Source: Pontibacter flavimaris | GTDB lineage: Bacteria; Bacteroidota; Bacteroidia; Cytophagales; Hymenobacteraceae | Assembly: GCF_001907195.1 (NCBI RefSeq) | Contig: NZ_LVWA01000005.1 | Location: 310,001-374,000 of the forward strand | DNA length: 64,000 bases | Reading direction: 5' to 3' | Part shown: positions 15,248 to 24,500 of the stretch, in pieces | Layout: every line of letters begins with the position of its first letter | Position numbering within the stretch: position 1 is the stretch's first letter | Program-made: the position numbers and the translations under genes | Notes under the pieces: model-generated | What the model saw: the letters and a program-made list of their open reading frames with translations, nothing else | Told to the model about the DNA's origin: nothing | The model's database searches: none

Positions 15248-16549
15248 TTAGGCCTGGGAAAGTATAGCTTTCAACTCTTCAAACCTGTTCTGCATCGGCA
15301 CGATGTGCTCCTGCTTTTCCGAAAACTCCTGTAGCCTGGCCGGGATGGAAATGGCTTCACCCAGCGTAGCTTCCATCACTTCCCTGAATTTGGCCGGATG
15401 CGCTGTTTCCAGAAAGACGGCAATGGCAGGTTCCGGGGCTTCGGCCAGGAATTTCCTGGCTCCGCTATAGGCCACCGCTCCGTGCGGGTCCAGCAGGTAG
15501 CCGTGCTGACGGTACACCTCCCGTATGGTTTTCCGGGTTTCCTCATCTGTAAAAGTATAGCCAGCGATGCGGCGGCGGAACTGCTCAAGCTCCCCTCCAA
15601 ATAAGGCTTCCATGCGCGCGAAGTTGCTGGGGCTGCCCACGTCCATGGCGTTGCTGATGGTCTGCACCGATGACCTGGGAGAGTACAGGCCGGTTTGCAG
15701 GTACTGCGGCACGACATTGTTGGCGTTGGTGGCGGCCACAAAGCGGTGTACCGGCAGGCCCATGGCGGCAGCCAGTAGCCCACCGGTCAGGTTGCCGAAG
15801 TTGCCGCTGGGCACGCTGAACACGATGGGTTTGCCCTGCTGCTGCAGCTGTCCATACGCATAAAAGTAATAGAACGACTGCGGGATGAGCCGGGCAATGT
15901 TGATGCTGTTGGCCGAGGTAATCCGGCCTTGCCGGTTCAGCTCTTTATCTGCCAGGGCCTGTTTGGCTAATTGCTGGCAGTCGTCGAAGGTGCCTTCTAC
16001 CTCAATGGCCGTGATGTTATCGCCCCACGTGGTCAGTTGTTTCTGCTGCAACGGGCTTACCTTCCCTTTTGGAAAAAGAATGTATACCTGTATACCCGGC
16101 ACGTTGTGAAAACCAGCGGCCACCGCGCTACCCGTGTCGCCAGAGGTAGCCACGATCACCTTCATCTCTCCGCTTTTGTCTTGGGTGAAGTAGGCCATCA
16201 GGCGCGACATAAAGCGGGCTCCCACATCCTTGAACGCCATCGTGGGGCCGTGGAACAGCTCCAGGCTGTAAACATCCTTTTCCACTTCCACCAGCGGGAT
16301 CTCAAAGTTCAGGGTTTCCTCCACCAAGGGTTTAAGTACATGCGCAGGAACATCTTCCAGCAGAAAAGCGGATGCTACCGTGAAGGCTATTTCCGGCAGG
16401 GACAGCTGGTGTAGTTGCTCAAAAAAAGAAGCCGGGAGCACAGGTATAGACGCGGGCATGTATAAACCCCCATCCTCGGCCAGCCCCTTTAACACGGCCT
16501 GTTTCAGAGGTACGGAAGTGGTTTGTTGGCTAGTGCTGCTGAAATGCAT
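15248..16549 (-). CDS. thrC: Threonine synthase
   Basis: 433 residues, the usual length for the PLP-dependent enzyme that turns O-phosphohomoserine into threonine. The PLP lysine is Lys107 in GPTMAFKDVGARF; ATSGDTGSA and VPSGNFGN are the phosphate-binding loops. It is last in thrA-thrB-thrC. Its ATG overlaps the thrB stop by one base (TAATG at 16551-16547), so the two are translationally coupled. Expression is expected to depend on the attenuator upstream of thrA. Confidence 0.96.
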   Translation of the reverse strand: MHFSSTSQQTTSVPLKQAVLKGLAEDGGLYMPASIPVLPASFFEQLHQLSLPEIAFTVASAFLLEDVPAHVLKPLVEETLNFEIPLVEVEKDVYSLELFHGPTMAFKDVGARFMSRLMAYFTQDKSGEMKVIVATSGDTGSAVAAGFHNVPGIQVYILFPKGKVSPLQQKQLTTWGDNITAIEVEGTFDDCQQLAKQALADKELNRQGRITSANSINIARLIPQSFYYFYAYGQLQQQGKPIVFSVPSGNFGNLTGGLLAAAMGLPVHRFVAATNANNVVPQYLQTGLYSPRSSVQTISNAMDVGSPSNFARMEALFGGELEQFRRRIAGYTFTDEETRKTIREVYRQHGYLLDPHGAVAYSGARKFLAEAPEPAIAVFLETAHPAKFREVMEATLGEAISIPARLQEFSEKQEHIVPMQNRFEELKAILSQA

Positions 16550-17502
16550 TATTCTTTGGTTGAAACGGGTTGAACGTATTTTACTACTGGCCCCTGCAGG
16601 TTGATCTCCGATACAAAGACAGTACTGCCAATGCCCGCCTCGGTGAGTTTTGCCTCCAGGGCAACTGTCACGTTATGGGCAACGGCCTTGTTGCTGCACA
16701 ACGCAAACACGGAAGGACCCGAGCCGGATATGCCGAAGCCGAGCGCCTGCTGCTCCAGCGCTAGCTGGCGCAGTTCAGCAAAGCAGGGAATGAGCATGGC
16801 GCGCATCGGCTCGATCACCACATCCTGCATGCTCCGGCTGATCAGGCTAAGATCGTTGGTGCAGAAGCCTGCCACCAGTCCTGCCACGTTACCCCATTGC
16901 GTCACGGCATCCCGGAGCGGTACGTGCGTCTTCAGGATCTGCCTTGCCTCTCGTGTCGGGATCTCCACATGCGGGTACACCAGCGCGCAGGCCAGCCCGT
17001 GTGGCACCGGCAGCCGGACCACATCCAGTGGGTTGTAGCTGCGTACCAGCACCAGGCCACCCAGCAGGGCAGGGGCCACATTATCGGCGTGGGCGTTGCC
17101 ACAGGCCAGTCTTTCCCCTTCCATGGCGAAAGGCAGGAGCTGTTCTCTTGTCAGGGGCTGGCCCATCAGCTCATTGATCGCTACCAGGCCGGCCACAGCA
17201 CTGGCAGAACTGGAGCCCAGGCCGCTGCCAAAGGGCATATTTTTGTACAGCTCTATACTTACTCCCTGCGCAATACCTAGATGCCGGAGGTAATCGATCA
17301 CCACAGCGCTCACCGTGTTCTTTTCGGGTTCGCGGGGCAGCCGGCCCTCGTCTCCCTCCAGCACATCCAGCGTCACCTGGCTGCTGTCGTTCAGGTGCAT
17401 GATCACTTCATCACCTGGCGCATTTACGGCAAGGCCCAGTACATCATAGCCGCAGCTCAGGTTGGCTACGGTGGCCGGTGCAAATACTTTTATTGATCTC
17501 AT
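16549..17502 (-). CDS. thrB: Homoserine kinase
   Basis: 317 residues, GHMP kinase superfamily. It phosphorylates homoserine with ATP in the cytosol. The GHMP ATP-binding loop PFGSGLGSSSASA is at about 91-103; the N-terminal VFAPATVANLSCGYDVLG and C-terminal GFGISGSGPSVFAL motifs are both present. It lies 18 nt after thrA and overlaps thrC by one base. No abnormal features. Confidence 0.96.
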   Translation of the reverse strand: MRSIKVFAPATVANLSCGYDVLGLAVNAPGDEVIMHLNDSSQVTLDVLEGDEGRLPREPEKNTVSAVVIDYLRHLGIAQGVSIELYKNMPFGSGLGSSSASAVAGLVAINELMGQPLTREQLLPFAMEGERLACGNAHADNVAPALLGGLVLVRSYNPLDVVRLPVPHGLACALVYPHVEIPTREARQILKTHVPLRDAVTQWGNVAGLVAGFCTNDLSLISRSMQDVVIEPMRAMLIPCFAELRQLALEQQALGFGISGSGPSVFALCSNKAVAHNVTVALEAKLTEAGIGSTVFVSEINLQGPVVKYVQPVSTKE

Positions 17503-17520
17503 AATTGAATATCATTTTAG

Positions 17521-19971
17521 TTAATGGGCTGCCACCCGGACCAGATCTGCCAGCACGCCAGCCGCAGTTACCTCGGCTCCCGCTCCGGGTCCTTTGATCA
17601 CCATCGGGTTGAGGCGATAGCGGTCGGTGGTAAAGGAGATGATGTTGTCGCTGCCGGAAAGGCTGTAGAAGGGATGCTGAGGACCAGCCATGACCAGCTC
17701 TACCTTTACCTTCCCTTCCTCCAGCGAACCAATGTAGCGCAGCGCCTTTCCTGTGGCAGTAGCCTCTTCTTTCAACCGGGAAAAGTATGGCTCCGATTTC
17801 TCCAGCTCCTGGTAAAAAGCCTCTACCGTGGGGGCCGCAATGCAACTCTCCGGAAGGATGGGCTCTATCTGCACATCCTGCAGCTCTACCGGCAACCCTG
17901 TTTCGCGGGCCAGGATCAGCATTTTCCGGGCGAAGTCCAGCCCGCTGAGGTCATCGCGCGGGTCTGGCTCGGTAAAGCCTTTCTGCTGTGCCTCCCGCAC
18001 TACTTCTGCAAACGTTCTGTCGCCTTTGTACTCGTTGAAAATGTAAGAGATGGTGCCGGAAAGTATGGCTTCGATCTTCAGCACCTGGTCTCCGCTGATG
18101 AGCAGGTCGTGCAGCGTCTTGATGATCGGCAGCCCCGCACCAACGTTCGTCTCAAAGAGGTAGTCCACGCCATACTTGCGTACTGCCTGCTTGTCTTTGT
18201 AGTAGTCAGAAAAGGTGCCGCAGTTGCGGATCTTGTTGCAGGTCACCACTGAAAAGCTTTGCTTAAACAGTTGCCTGTAAGTACCAGCCACATCGGCGCT
18301 GCCTGTATTGTCGATAAAGACGGAGTTGGGCAGGTTGAGCGATACCGCCTGTTCCAGGAAACGCTCCAGGCTGGCCTGCTCCCCATGTTCCACGAGCTCA
18401 TCCTGCCAGTCTTTCAGGCTGATGCCGTCGCGGTTCCAGAGCATACTTCTGCTGTTGCATACCCCTACCAAGTTAACCTTCAGGTGCCGGCTGGCCTGCA
18501 AGTGCTCCTGGTGCTGCTCCAACTGCCTAAGCAATGTAGCGCCGATGTTGCCGGTGCCGCAGCAGTACACGTTCAGCGTTTTCAGAGGTGACAGAAACAG
18601 CGCATCATGCACGGAGTTAAGTGCCTTGGAGATATCTTCACTGCTCACCACCACCGAAATATTAAGTTCGGAGGAGCCCTGTGCAATAGCGCTTACGTTC
18701 ACGCCGCTGCGCCCGAGGGCACTGAAGAGCTTGCCCGATAAGCCGATAGCCTGTTTCATGTTCTCGCCAACCACTGCCATCACGCTGTACCCTTCCTCAA
18801 CGGAAGGTGGGGAAAGCTTACCCGCCAGCAATTCATACCTGAACTCCGCTTCGAGGGCCTTTCTGGCAACAGGGGCATCCTTTGGCGATACAGCCAGCGT
18901 GATACTGTGCTCCGAGCTGGCCTGTGTGATCAGGATGACGTTAACACCTACCTGCGCCAGGGCGCTGAACAGCCGGCCGCTAAAGCCCTTGTACCCCACC
19001 ATCCCGCCACCCTGTACAGTCAGTAGGCTTACAGCAGGTATGGAGGTGATGCCCTTCACCAACGAGCCATTCACGGAGGACTGCGCACCGATGGCGGTTC
19101 CTGCAAAGGATGGGTTGAAGGTGTTTTTCACCACGATCGGGATCTTACGGGCAATGGCCGGAAGCATGGTAGGCGGGTGCACCACCTTGGCGCCAAAGTA
19201 AGACAGCTCGATGGCCTCGTTGTAAGACAGCTGTTTGAGCGGGAAAGCCTTTTTTACCAGCCGTGGATCTGCTGTCATAAAGCCGTCCACATCGGTCCAG
19301 ATCTGTACTTCGTCGGCGCCCACGGCGGCACCTACCAGGGCGGCAGTATAATCGGAGCCGCCGCGGCCCAGAGTAGTGGTGTTGCCCTGGTGGTCGGAGG
19401 CGATAAATCCTGTGATAACCGGTATTGCCCCGCTAAGTTGGCTGAAGTACGCCCGCACCAACTCATATGTGCGCGCCTCATCAACGGTGACTCTGCCGTA
19501 ATTGCTGTCTGTTTTGATAAGTTGCCTGGCATCGGCAAAAACCGCATTGACGCCGTGTTGCCTCAGCACATGCGCCACCGTATAGTTAGAGCACAGTTCG
19601 CCGTAGGCAACCAGCCGGTCGCTGGTTCGTGGAGAGGCTTCTCCCAATGCTTTTATCCCAGCCAGGATTTCCTCCAGTTCATTAAAGTATAGCCGGAGAC
19701 CCAGCAAGGCAATGTTCTGATGCTTTACCTCCAGCAATTCCTTTACAAGCTCAAAGTGGCGGTCCTCAATCGTTTTCAGCCCGGTTCCAAACTCTTTTCC
19801 TGCCGCTGCCTCCGTCACAAGCTGCAGCAGCGTGTTGGTTACGCCACTCAGGGCGGAGCAAACCAGGGCAACTGGCTCGCCTCTTTGTTGTTGCTCTTTT
19901 ACTAGTTGCACCAGTGTGCTGATCGACTGCGCCGAGCCAACCGAGGTGCCTCCGAATTTCAGGATTTTCAT
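17521..19971 (-). CDS. thrA: Bifunctional aspartate kinase / homoserine dehydrogenase I
   Basis: 816 residues. The N-terminal aspartokinase domain begins KFGGTSVG (residues 5-12). Two ACT-type regulatory repeats follow at about 310-460 (VQGGGMVGYKGFSG..., MAVVGENMKQAIGLSGKLF...). The homoserine dehydrogenase domain starts near 465 with the NAD(P) motif CCGTGNIGATLL and includes CNKIRN and EAILSGTISYIFNEY. It catalyses the first and third steps of the threonine/methionine branch and is expected to be threonine-inhibited through ACT. It is the first gene of thrABC; a leader peptide and terminator lie directly upstream. Confidence 0.96.
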   Translation of the reverse strand: MKILKFGGTSVGSAQSISTLVQLVKEQQQRGEPVALVCSALSGVTNTLLQLVTEAAAGKEFGTGLKTIEDRHFELVKELLEVKHQNIALLGLRLYFNELEEILAGIKALGEASPRTSDRLVAYGELCSNYTVAHVLRQHGVNAVFADARQLIKTDSNYGRVTVDEARTYELVRAYFSQLSGAIPVITGFIASDHQGNTTTLGRGGSDYTAALVGAAVGADEVQIWTDVDGFMTADPRLVKKAFPLKQLSYNEAIELSYFGAKVVHPPTMLPAIARKIPIVVKNTFNPSFAGTAIGAQSSVNGSLVKGITSIPAVSLLTVQGGGMVGYKGFSGRLFSALAQVGVNVILITQASSEHSITLAVSPKDAPVARKALEAEFRYELLAGKLSPPSVEEGYSVMAVVGENMKQAIGLSGKLFSALGRSGVNVSAIAQGSSELNISVVVSSEDISKALNSVHDALFLSPLKTLNVYCCGTGNIGATLLRQLEQHQEHLQASRHLKVNLVGVCNSRSMLWNRDGISLKDWQDELVEHGEQASLERFLEQAVSLNLPNSVFIDNTGSADVAGTYRQLFKQSFSVVTCNKIRNCGTFSDYYKDKQAVRKYGVDYLFETNVGAGLPIIKTLHDLLISGDQVLKIEAILSGTISYIFNEYKGDRTFAEVVREAQQKGFTEPDPRDDLSGLDFARKMLILARETGLPVELQDVQIEPILPESCIAAPTVEAFYQELEKSEPYFSRLKEEATATGKALRYIGSLEEGKVKVELVMAGPQHPFYSLSGSDNIISFTTDRYRLNPMVIKGPGAGAEVTAAGVLADLVRVAAH

Positions 19972-19990
19972 GTTGTACAGGGGTTAAAAC

Positions 19991-20026
19991 AAAAAAGCCT
20001 TCCCCGTTTCTGAGGAAGGCTTTTTT
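19991..20026 (-). terminator. Attenuator terminator of the thr operon
   Basis: Perfect 13-bp inverted repeat AAAAAAGCCTTCC / GGAAGGCTTTTTT with a 10-nt loop. Read on the minus strand it ends in six Ts and stands 19 nt before the thrA ATG and 21 nt after the thrL stop. No other gene ends here, so it must lie inside the thr transcript. The leader segment TGGGGAA (thrL codons 31-33) can pair with TTCCTCA at the 5' arm, a possible antiterminator. Confidence 0.85.
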
Positions 20027-20047
20027 GCAGTTTATGATATGGTTATT

Positions 20048-20170
20048 TTAACTCATACTGCTGTCATATTCTTTTCCCCATGTGCAATAGCCTGTTGTGC
20101 CGGTAATCGTAATGATCCCGGTGGTCGTATTGGTAATGGTAGAAAACAGGTGGTTGCTCATAGGTTGCAT
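20048..20170 (-). CDS. thrL: Threonine operon leader peptide
   Basis: 40-codon frame (37 if the second ATG at 20161 is used). Codons 11-26 encode a regulatory run of Thr and Ile (STITNTTTGIITITGTTG): 9 Thr and 4 Ile within 17 residues, using mostly ACC/ACG/ACA and ATT/ATC. Such a composition before thrA is the hallmark of the translation-coupled attenuator known from enterobacterial thrL. When charged tRNA-Thr or tRNA-Ile is scarce, the ribosome would stall there and the terminator at 19991-20026 would not form. The stop TAA at 20048-20050 is 21 nt before the terminator. A promoter-like TTG-N19-TTACTTTG upstream would start the RNA almost at the first ATG, favouring the second ATG as the start. 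Confidence 0.88.
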   Translation of the reverse strand: MQPMSNHLFSTITNTTTGIITITGTTGYCTWGKEYDSSMS

Positions 20171-20175
20171 GATGG

Positions 20176-20205
20176 CAAAGTAAGGCCTTTTTAATTATAT
20201 TCCAA
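20176..20205 (-). promoter_or_regulatory. Candidate promoter of the thr operon
   Basis: On the minus strand TTG (20205-20203), a 19-nt spacer, then TTACTTTG (20183-20176), one base off TAnnTTTG. The predicted start lies at about 20169, giving a nearly leaderless thrL. Confidence 0.5.
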
Positions 20206-20707
20206 TAAAGATGTTTTTTTATTCCGATTAAGGCCCGAAGTATAAGGCGATGCTATGGCTTAAGCAGGGAAGCAGCAGGTATGGGCGAGCTGAGATGGCA
20301 GCAGCTAATGTACCTGGCTGATGCTGTTCAGGCATATAGGCTGCTGCCTTGCTATACTTTTGGCCTGTATCCGGCTGAATGATACCACGAAAGGCCGGCT
20401 TTTATACTTTAAGTATGCTTTTTAAGCGCCCTCCCTGCTTTTGTGCAGAGACGGTCGGTTCCCTGACTATAAGGGAAAGTAGTGAGCTATTGGGAGTGCC
20501 GTGTCAGACAGCATTGACTGTCTGACATTTCATACTTAGTTGCCTGGCTTTATAAAACTCCACGTGCAACAAAGCGCAGCGAGGGGTAAGGAGAACCAGA
20601 CGAAGCATCAGACAAAGTACCCCCGCAAAGTATCCCTAGCATCTTTGCAGGGATTCCGGTACTTAAGTAAAGTGGGTGGTGGAGGAGAGACCAGGCTCCG
20701 TGCCATG
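20206..20707. other. Intergenic region between thrL and the GntR gene
   Basis: About 500 nt without a convincing gene. It contains AAGTATA motif copies (near 20237 and 20400-20415) and the perfect hairpin at 20502-20527. Both flanking genes are on the minus strand, so it covers the GntR 3' end and the thr upstream region. Confidence 0.5.
20502..20527. repeat. Perfect 10-bp inverted repeat
   Basis: TGTCAGACAG - CATTGA - CTGTCTGACA. Only three Ts follow on the plus strand and no T run follows on the minus strand. It is therefore either a weak terminator for the GntR gene or an operator-like site. Confidence 0.7.
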
Positions 20708-21412
20708 CTACCCGGCCATAAGCCGCGCAAAGTGGTTATCCAGGTGGTTGCGCATGCCGTTGCGGAGCATCTCAGCAGAGCCATGCTCAATGATATCCAC
20801 CAGCCCTTTGTGCGAGACAAACTTACGGACCGGAACATCCATGTTCAGAAGGCCGCTGCGGTTTACGTAATCGAAAACCGGCAACAGCATGCTCTGGAAT
20901 TTCTTCAGGGTGGTGTTGCCGGATATTTCGTAGAGCTTGCCGTGGAAGGCGATCTCATGCTGCACCTGAAAAAGCGTGGAGTCGGAGAGATCCGGCTCAT
21001 TGGCCACAATTTCCTTCAGCTCCTCAATATCCTCCTTTGTAACACGCTCCATAATAAAGTCCGCCATTCCGATCTCCAGTACCAGACGCAGCTCGAAAAC
21101 GTCGCGCAGGGTTGCGTTATCGAGCACTTGGGGAATCAGGCGCTTCTCCAGCATAGCCAGCAGGTCGGGGCTGGTTATAATAGCCCCACGGTGCTTTTTA
21201 GATTCGATCAGGCCCATCAGGCGCAGGCGCAGCAGGGCTTCGCGTATCACGGTGCGGCTCACGCCTAAGGTAGACGACAGCTCCATCTCTGTGGGTATGG
21301 CGTCGCCCACCTTCAGGTTTTGCTGCACTAATAACTCCAGCAGGTTTGTCTCCACCTTGTCCACAAGCGAGCTTGTATCGATAGTCTTTATTTTATGAAA
21401 GGCATTTCCCAT
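20708..21412 (-). CDS. FadR-type GntR (FCD) transcriptional regulator of the sialic acid locus
   Basis: 234 residues. The winged HTH (about 18-85) has the GntR signature PTEMELSSTLGVSRTVIREALLRL followed by RGAIIT. The C-terminal FCD helical domain carries FELRLVLE, His in VQHEIAFHGKLYE and the late ...MRNHLDNHF, which bind a metal and a small acid or sugar acid. It is divergent from the SusC-led sialic acid genes. Two related palindromic sites lie in the shared spacer, one touching its own start (21416-21432) and one over the SusC start (21539-21555). The inducer is probably sialic acid or ManNAc, by context only. Confidence 0.9.
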   Translation of the reverse strand: MGNAFHKIKTIDTSSLVDKVETNLLELLVQQNLKVGDAIPTEMELSSTLGVSRTVIREALLRLRLMGLIESKKHRGAIITSPDLLAMLEKRLIPQVLDNATLRDVFELRLVLEIGMADFIMERVTKEDIEELKEIVANEPDLSDSTLFQVQHEIAFHGKLYEISGNTTLKKFQSMLLPVFDYVNRSGLLNMDVPVRKFVSHKGLVDIIEHGSAEMLRNGMRNHLDNHFARLMAG

Positions 21413-21415
21413 TCT

Positions 21416-21432
21416 GTTATGTATTACTTATC
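21416..21432. promoter_or_regulatory. Candidate GntR operator (autoregulatory copy)
   Basis: GTTATGTATTACTTATC, an imperfect palindrome sharing 13 of 17 bases with 21539-21555, including the 11-mer TTATGTATTAC. It sits 3 nt upstream of the regulator's start codon. Confidence 0.6.
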
Positions 21433-21507
21433 AAGCTTCCTCAAAGCTAAATTACAAATTTAGGGAATACTATATTACCTTTTCTTTACAAAAAAATTAA
21501 GGAATTG

Positions 21508-21539
21508 TTTTGGATAATCAAATAACACGAATAACTTTA
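21508..21539 (+). promoter_or_regulatory. Candidate promoter of the SusC-led sialic acid operon
   Basis: -33 TTTTG at 21508-21512, a 19-nt spacer, and -7 TAACTTTA at 21532-21539 (one mismatch to TAnnTTTG). The expected start, about 21546, falls inside the palindromic operator. Confidence 0.55.
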
Positions 21540-21555
21540 TTATGTATTACATAAT
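21539..21555. promoter_or_regulatory. Candidate GntR operator over the SusC transcription start
   Basis: ATTATGTATTACATAAT is a perfect palindrome (8-bp arms around a central T). It contains the GTnTnAC-like core common to FCD-type GntR sites. It overlaps the predicted start of transcription, so occupancy should repress. Confidence 0.68.
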
Positions 21556-21574
21556 CCATCTAAACCAATGTTAT

Positions 21575-24500
21575 ATGAACTTCAAACGTTTACTCATGTT
21601 TCTCTTTCTGGGGTTGGGCTTGCTGCTAAGTCCTCACCTCCGCGCGCAGAACGCCACCGTAAGTGGGCGTGTTGTCTCTTCTGAGAACAGCCAGCCGCTC
21701 ATTGGTGTAAGTCTGAACGTGAAAGGCACCGACCGCGGTACCCAAACCGATACGGACGGCTCCTTTACTATTAGAGCGTCAGCGGGGGATGTGCTGGTGG
21801 CAAGGTACCTGGGCTTCGAGACACAGGAAATTACTGTAGAAGATGCCGCGAAGGCACTGGAGTTTGCACTGAAGCCAGCCACAGCAAAGCTAGATGAGGT
21901 GGTAGTGGTAGGCTACGGTACGCAAAGCCGCGAAACGCTTACCGGGGCCGTGTCTACCGTGGATGACAAGGTGCTGAAGTCAGCGCCACGCACTAACGTG
22001 GCCACAGCGCTGCAAGGCACGGTAACTGGCCTGCGGGTACAGCAAACGTCCGGTCAGCCTGGCTCCACGCCCAATATTACGTTCCGGGGAGGTACCAACT
22101 TTAACGGTTCAGGCTCTCCGCTTGTAATCGTAGATGGGGTGATCTTTCCTTCGCTATACGGCATTAACTCCGAGGATATTGAGACGATAAACGTGCTGAA
22201 GGATGCGGCTTCTACCGCTATTTATGGCGCAAGAGCCGCTAACGGCGTTATCCTGATTACCACAAAGAAAGGCAAGAAAGGGCGCTCCCAGGTTACCTAT
22301 AGCCTGAAGCATGCCCAGAACTACATCCGCCGAAATCCCGTGGATTTCATGACTGCGGAAGATTATATCCTCTGGAACCGAAGAGGCCTGGGCAGCAGGT
22401 ATGAGGCCGCGATGAAAGACAATAACACGGCTGAGGCAAACAATGCCCGTAACCAATTGGCTGGCTCCTGGGGCTGGGCTGTGAGTCCTGCCTGGGCATC
22501 GCCGAGCGGCAAATACTCCACGCAACTGGTATCCGGAAATAACCGCCAACTGCTAAACGACCCACGCTGGAACCTGCTGGTAGATAGGAATCCGTTTGAT
22601 CCTTCGCAGACAGACAGTATACTGTATCTGGCAACATCGCAGCGTGAGTTGGAGGACATGATTCTGCAGGAAAGCACGCTGCAGGAGCACTACCTTAACT
22701 TCTCCGGCGGTGGCGACAAAGGTACTTTCTCGCTTGGCCTGGGTACGGTAAAAGACGTTGGCATGGTGATCGGGTCATCCCTAAAGAGGTATAACCTGAA
22801 CTTTAACGGCGGGCTGGATGTGAACGAAGACTTTAAGGTAAGCCTGAACTTATCGGCATACAACGACAAAAATACGCCATCCTATCTCACAGCAGATGCC
22901 GGTGGCGGTTTGACAGGAGGTTTAATACAGCGTTTTGGGGGCATTGCCCCGACCGCTCGCTTTACCCACGACGAAACAGGGGAGATACTGCCGGGTGTGG
23001 ATGGCGGTACATTGGGCAACCCAGCGTACTTGCGCGATAAGTTCATCAATAAAAACGAGGAGCAGCGCTTCTCGGGCAGCCTGAACCTGGAGTACCAGAT
23101 TCTCCCGGAACTTAAGTTTCTGGCTACAGCATCCGGTTTTATGCGCTACACCAGCCGTGAGAGCTTTACAAGGGCTTACCAGAATGGTACCGGGGGTGCT
23201 TTCATCGACACTAGAAATGCTTCCTTCTCGCTGCCGCAGGCTAACCAGCACTCCTATAATGCCTTCCTGCAGTATGATAACACGTTCGGGAAGCATACTT
23301 TAAGCGTGTTGGGTGGTGGTGAGTTCTTCGATGCCCGCTTTTTCCAGTATAGCGCAGCAGGCCGTGGCGCCTCCACCGACTTTATTCCATACTTGTCAGC
23401 CTCTACCGAGGCGGTGGGCATCCCGTACTCCGGCTTTTACTCCTGGAACCGCCTGGTATCCGGCATCGGCCGCGTAACCTACGACTACGACGCGCGCTAC
23501 CTGTTGAACGTGAACCTGCGCTACGATGGCACCTCACGCCTGGCCGATAACCGTTACGGCTTCTTCCCGGGTATATCTGCCGGCTGGAACCTGCATAACG
23601 AGGCCTTCTTCAACAACTCTTTCCTCAGCGATTACATCAGCACCATTAAGCCGCGCGTAAGCTGGGGCCAGAACGGAAGTATAGATCCGCTGGATGACTT
23701 TGCTACGGCGGCTACCTACGGCGGCACCGGCATCTACGGCGGAAACGCTGGGTTTGCGCCTAACTTCCTGCTGAACACGGCCCTGAAGTGGGAGCGTGCC
23801 TCCTCGCTGAACGTCGGATTGGACCTGGGACTGTTCGATAACCGCATCACCTTCATTGGCGATTACTTTATCCGCGATATCTATGACAAGATCACCTCGC
23901 TAAGTATACCTGGCTGGACTGGGTACAGCAGCTTTACCACCAACCTGGGCCAGTTGCAAAACCGGGGCGTGGAGTTGGAGGTGAGAGCCAGCGTGATACG
24001 CCCGACGCAGCCGGATGGCTTTAGCTGGGATGTTAGCGCCAACTTGTTCCATGTAAAGAACTACGCTAAGCAATTACCGGATAACGGCCTGGAGAAGAAC
24101 AGACAGGGAACCTACCAGGTGTTTGATCCGGCATCAGACAGGGTGATACACGTAGGCGGCCTGCAGGAAGGCGAGCGCGTTGGCCTGGATGAACTCTGGG
24201 CCCCGATATACGATGGCCTGTACCTGACAGAGGCTGATTTGGAGGCTGATGCGAACCTGTACAACTCCTATCTGCCTTACCGCAACAAGACAGTAAAGCT
24301 GTTGGGTGATGCCCGCTGGAGAGATTTGGATCAGAACGACACCATCGACTTCCGCGACAGAGTGTTTGTGGGTAGAACAACCCCGACTGTGCAGGGTGGC
24401 TTTGGCACGAGCATCGGCTGGAAAGGATTTAACCTGTACGGTCAGTTCGACTTTGCCCTGGGGCACATGATCCTGAACCAGTCCAAGCTCAGAGGCCTGT

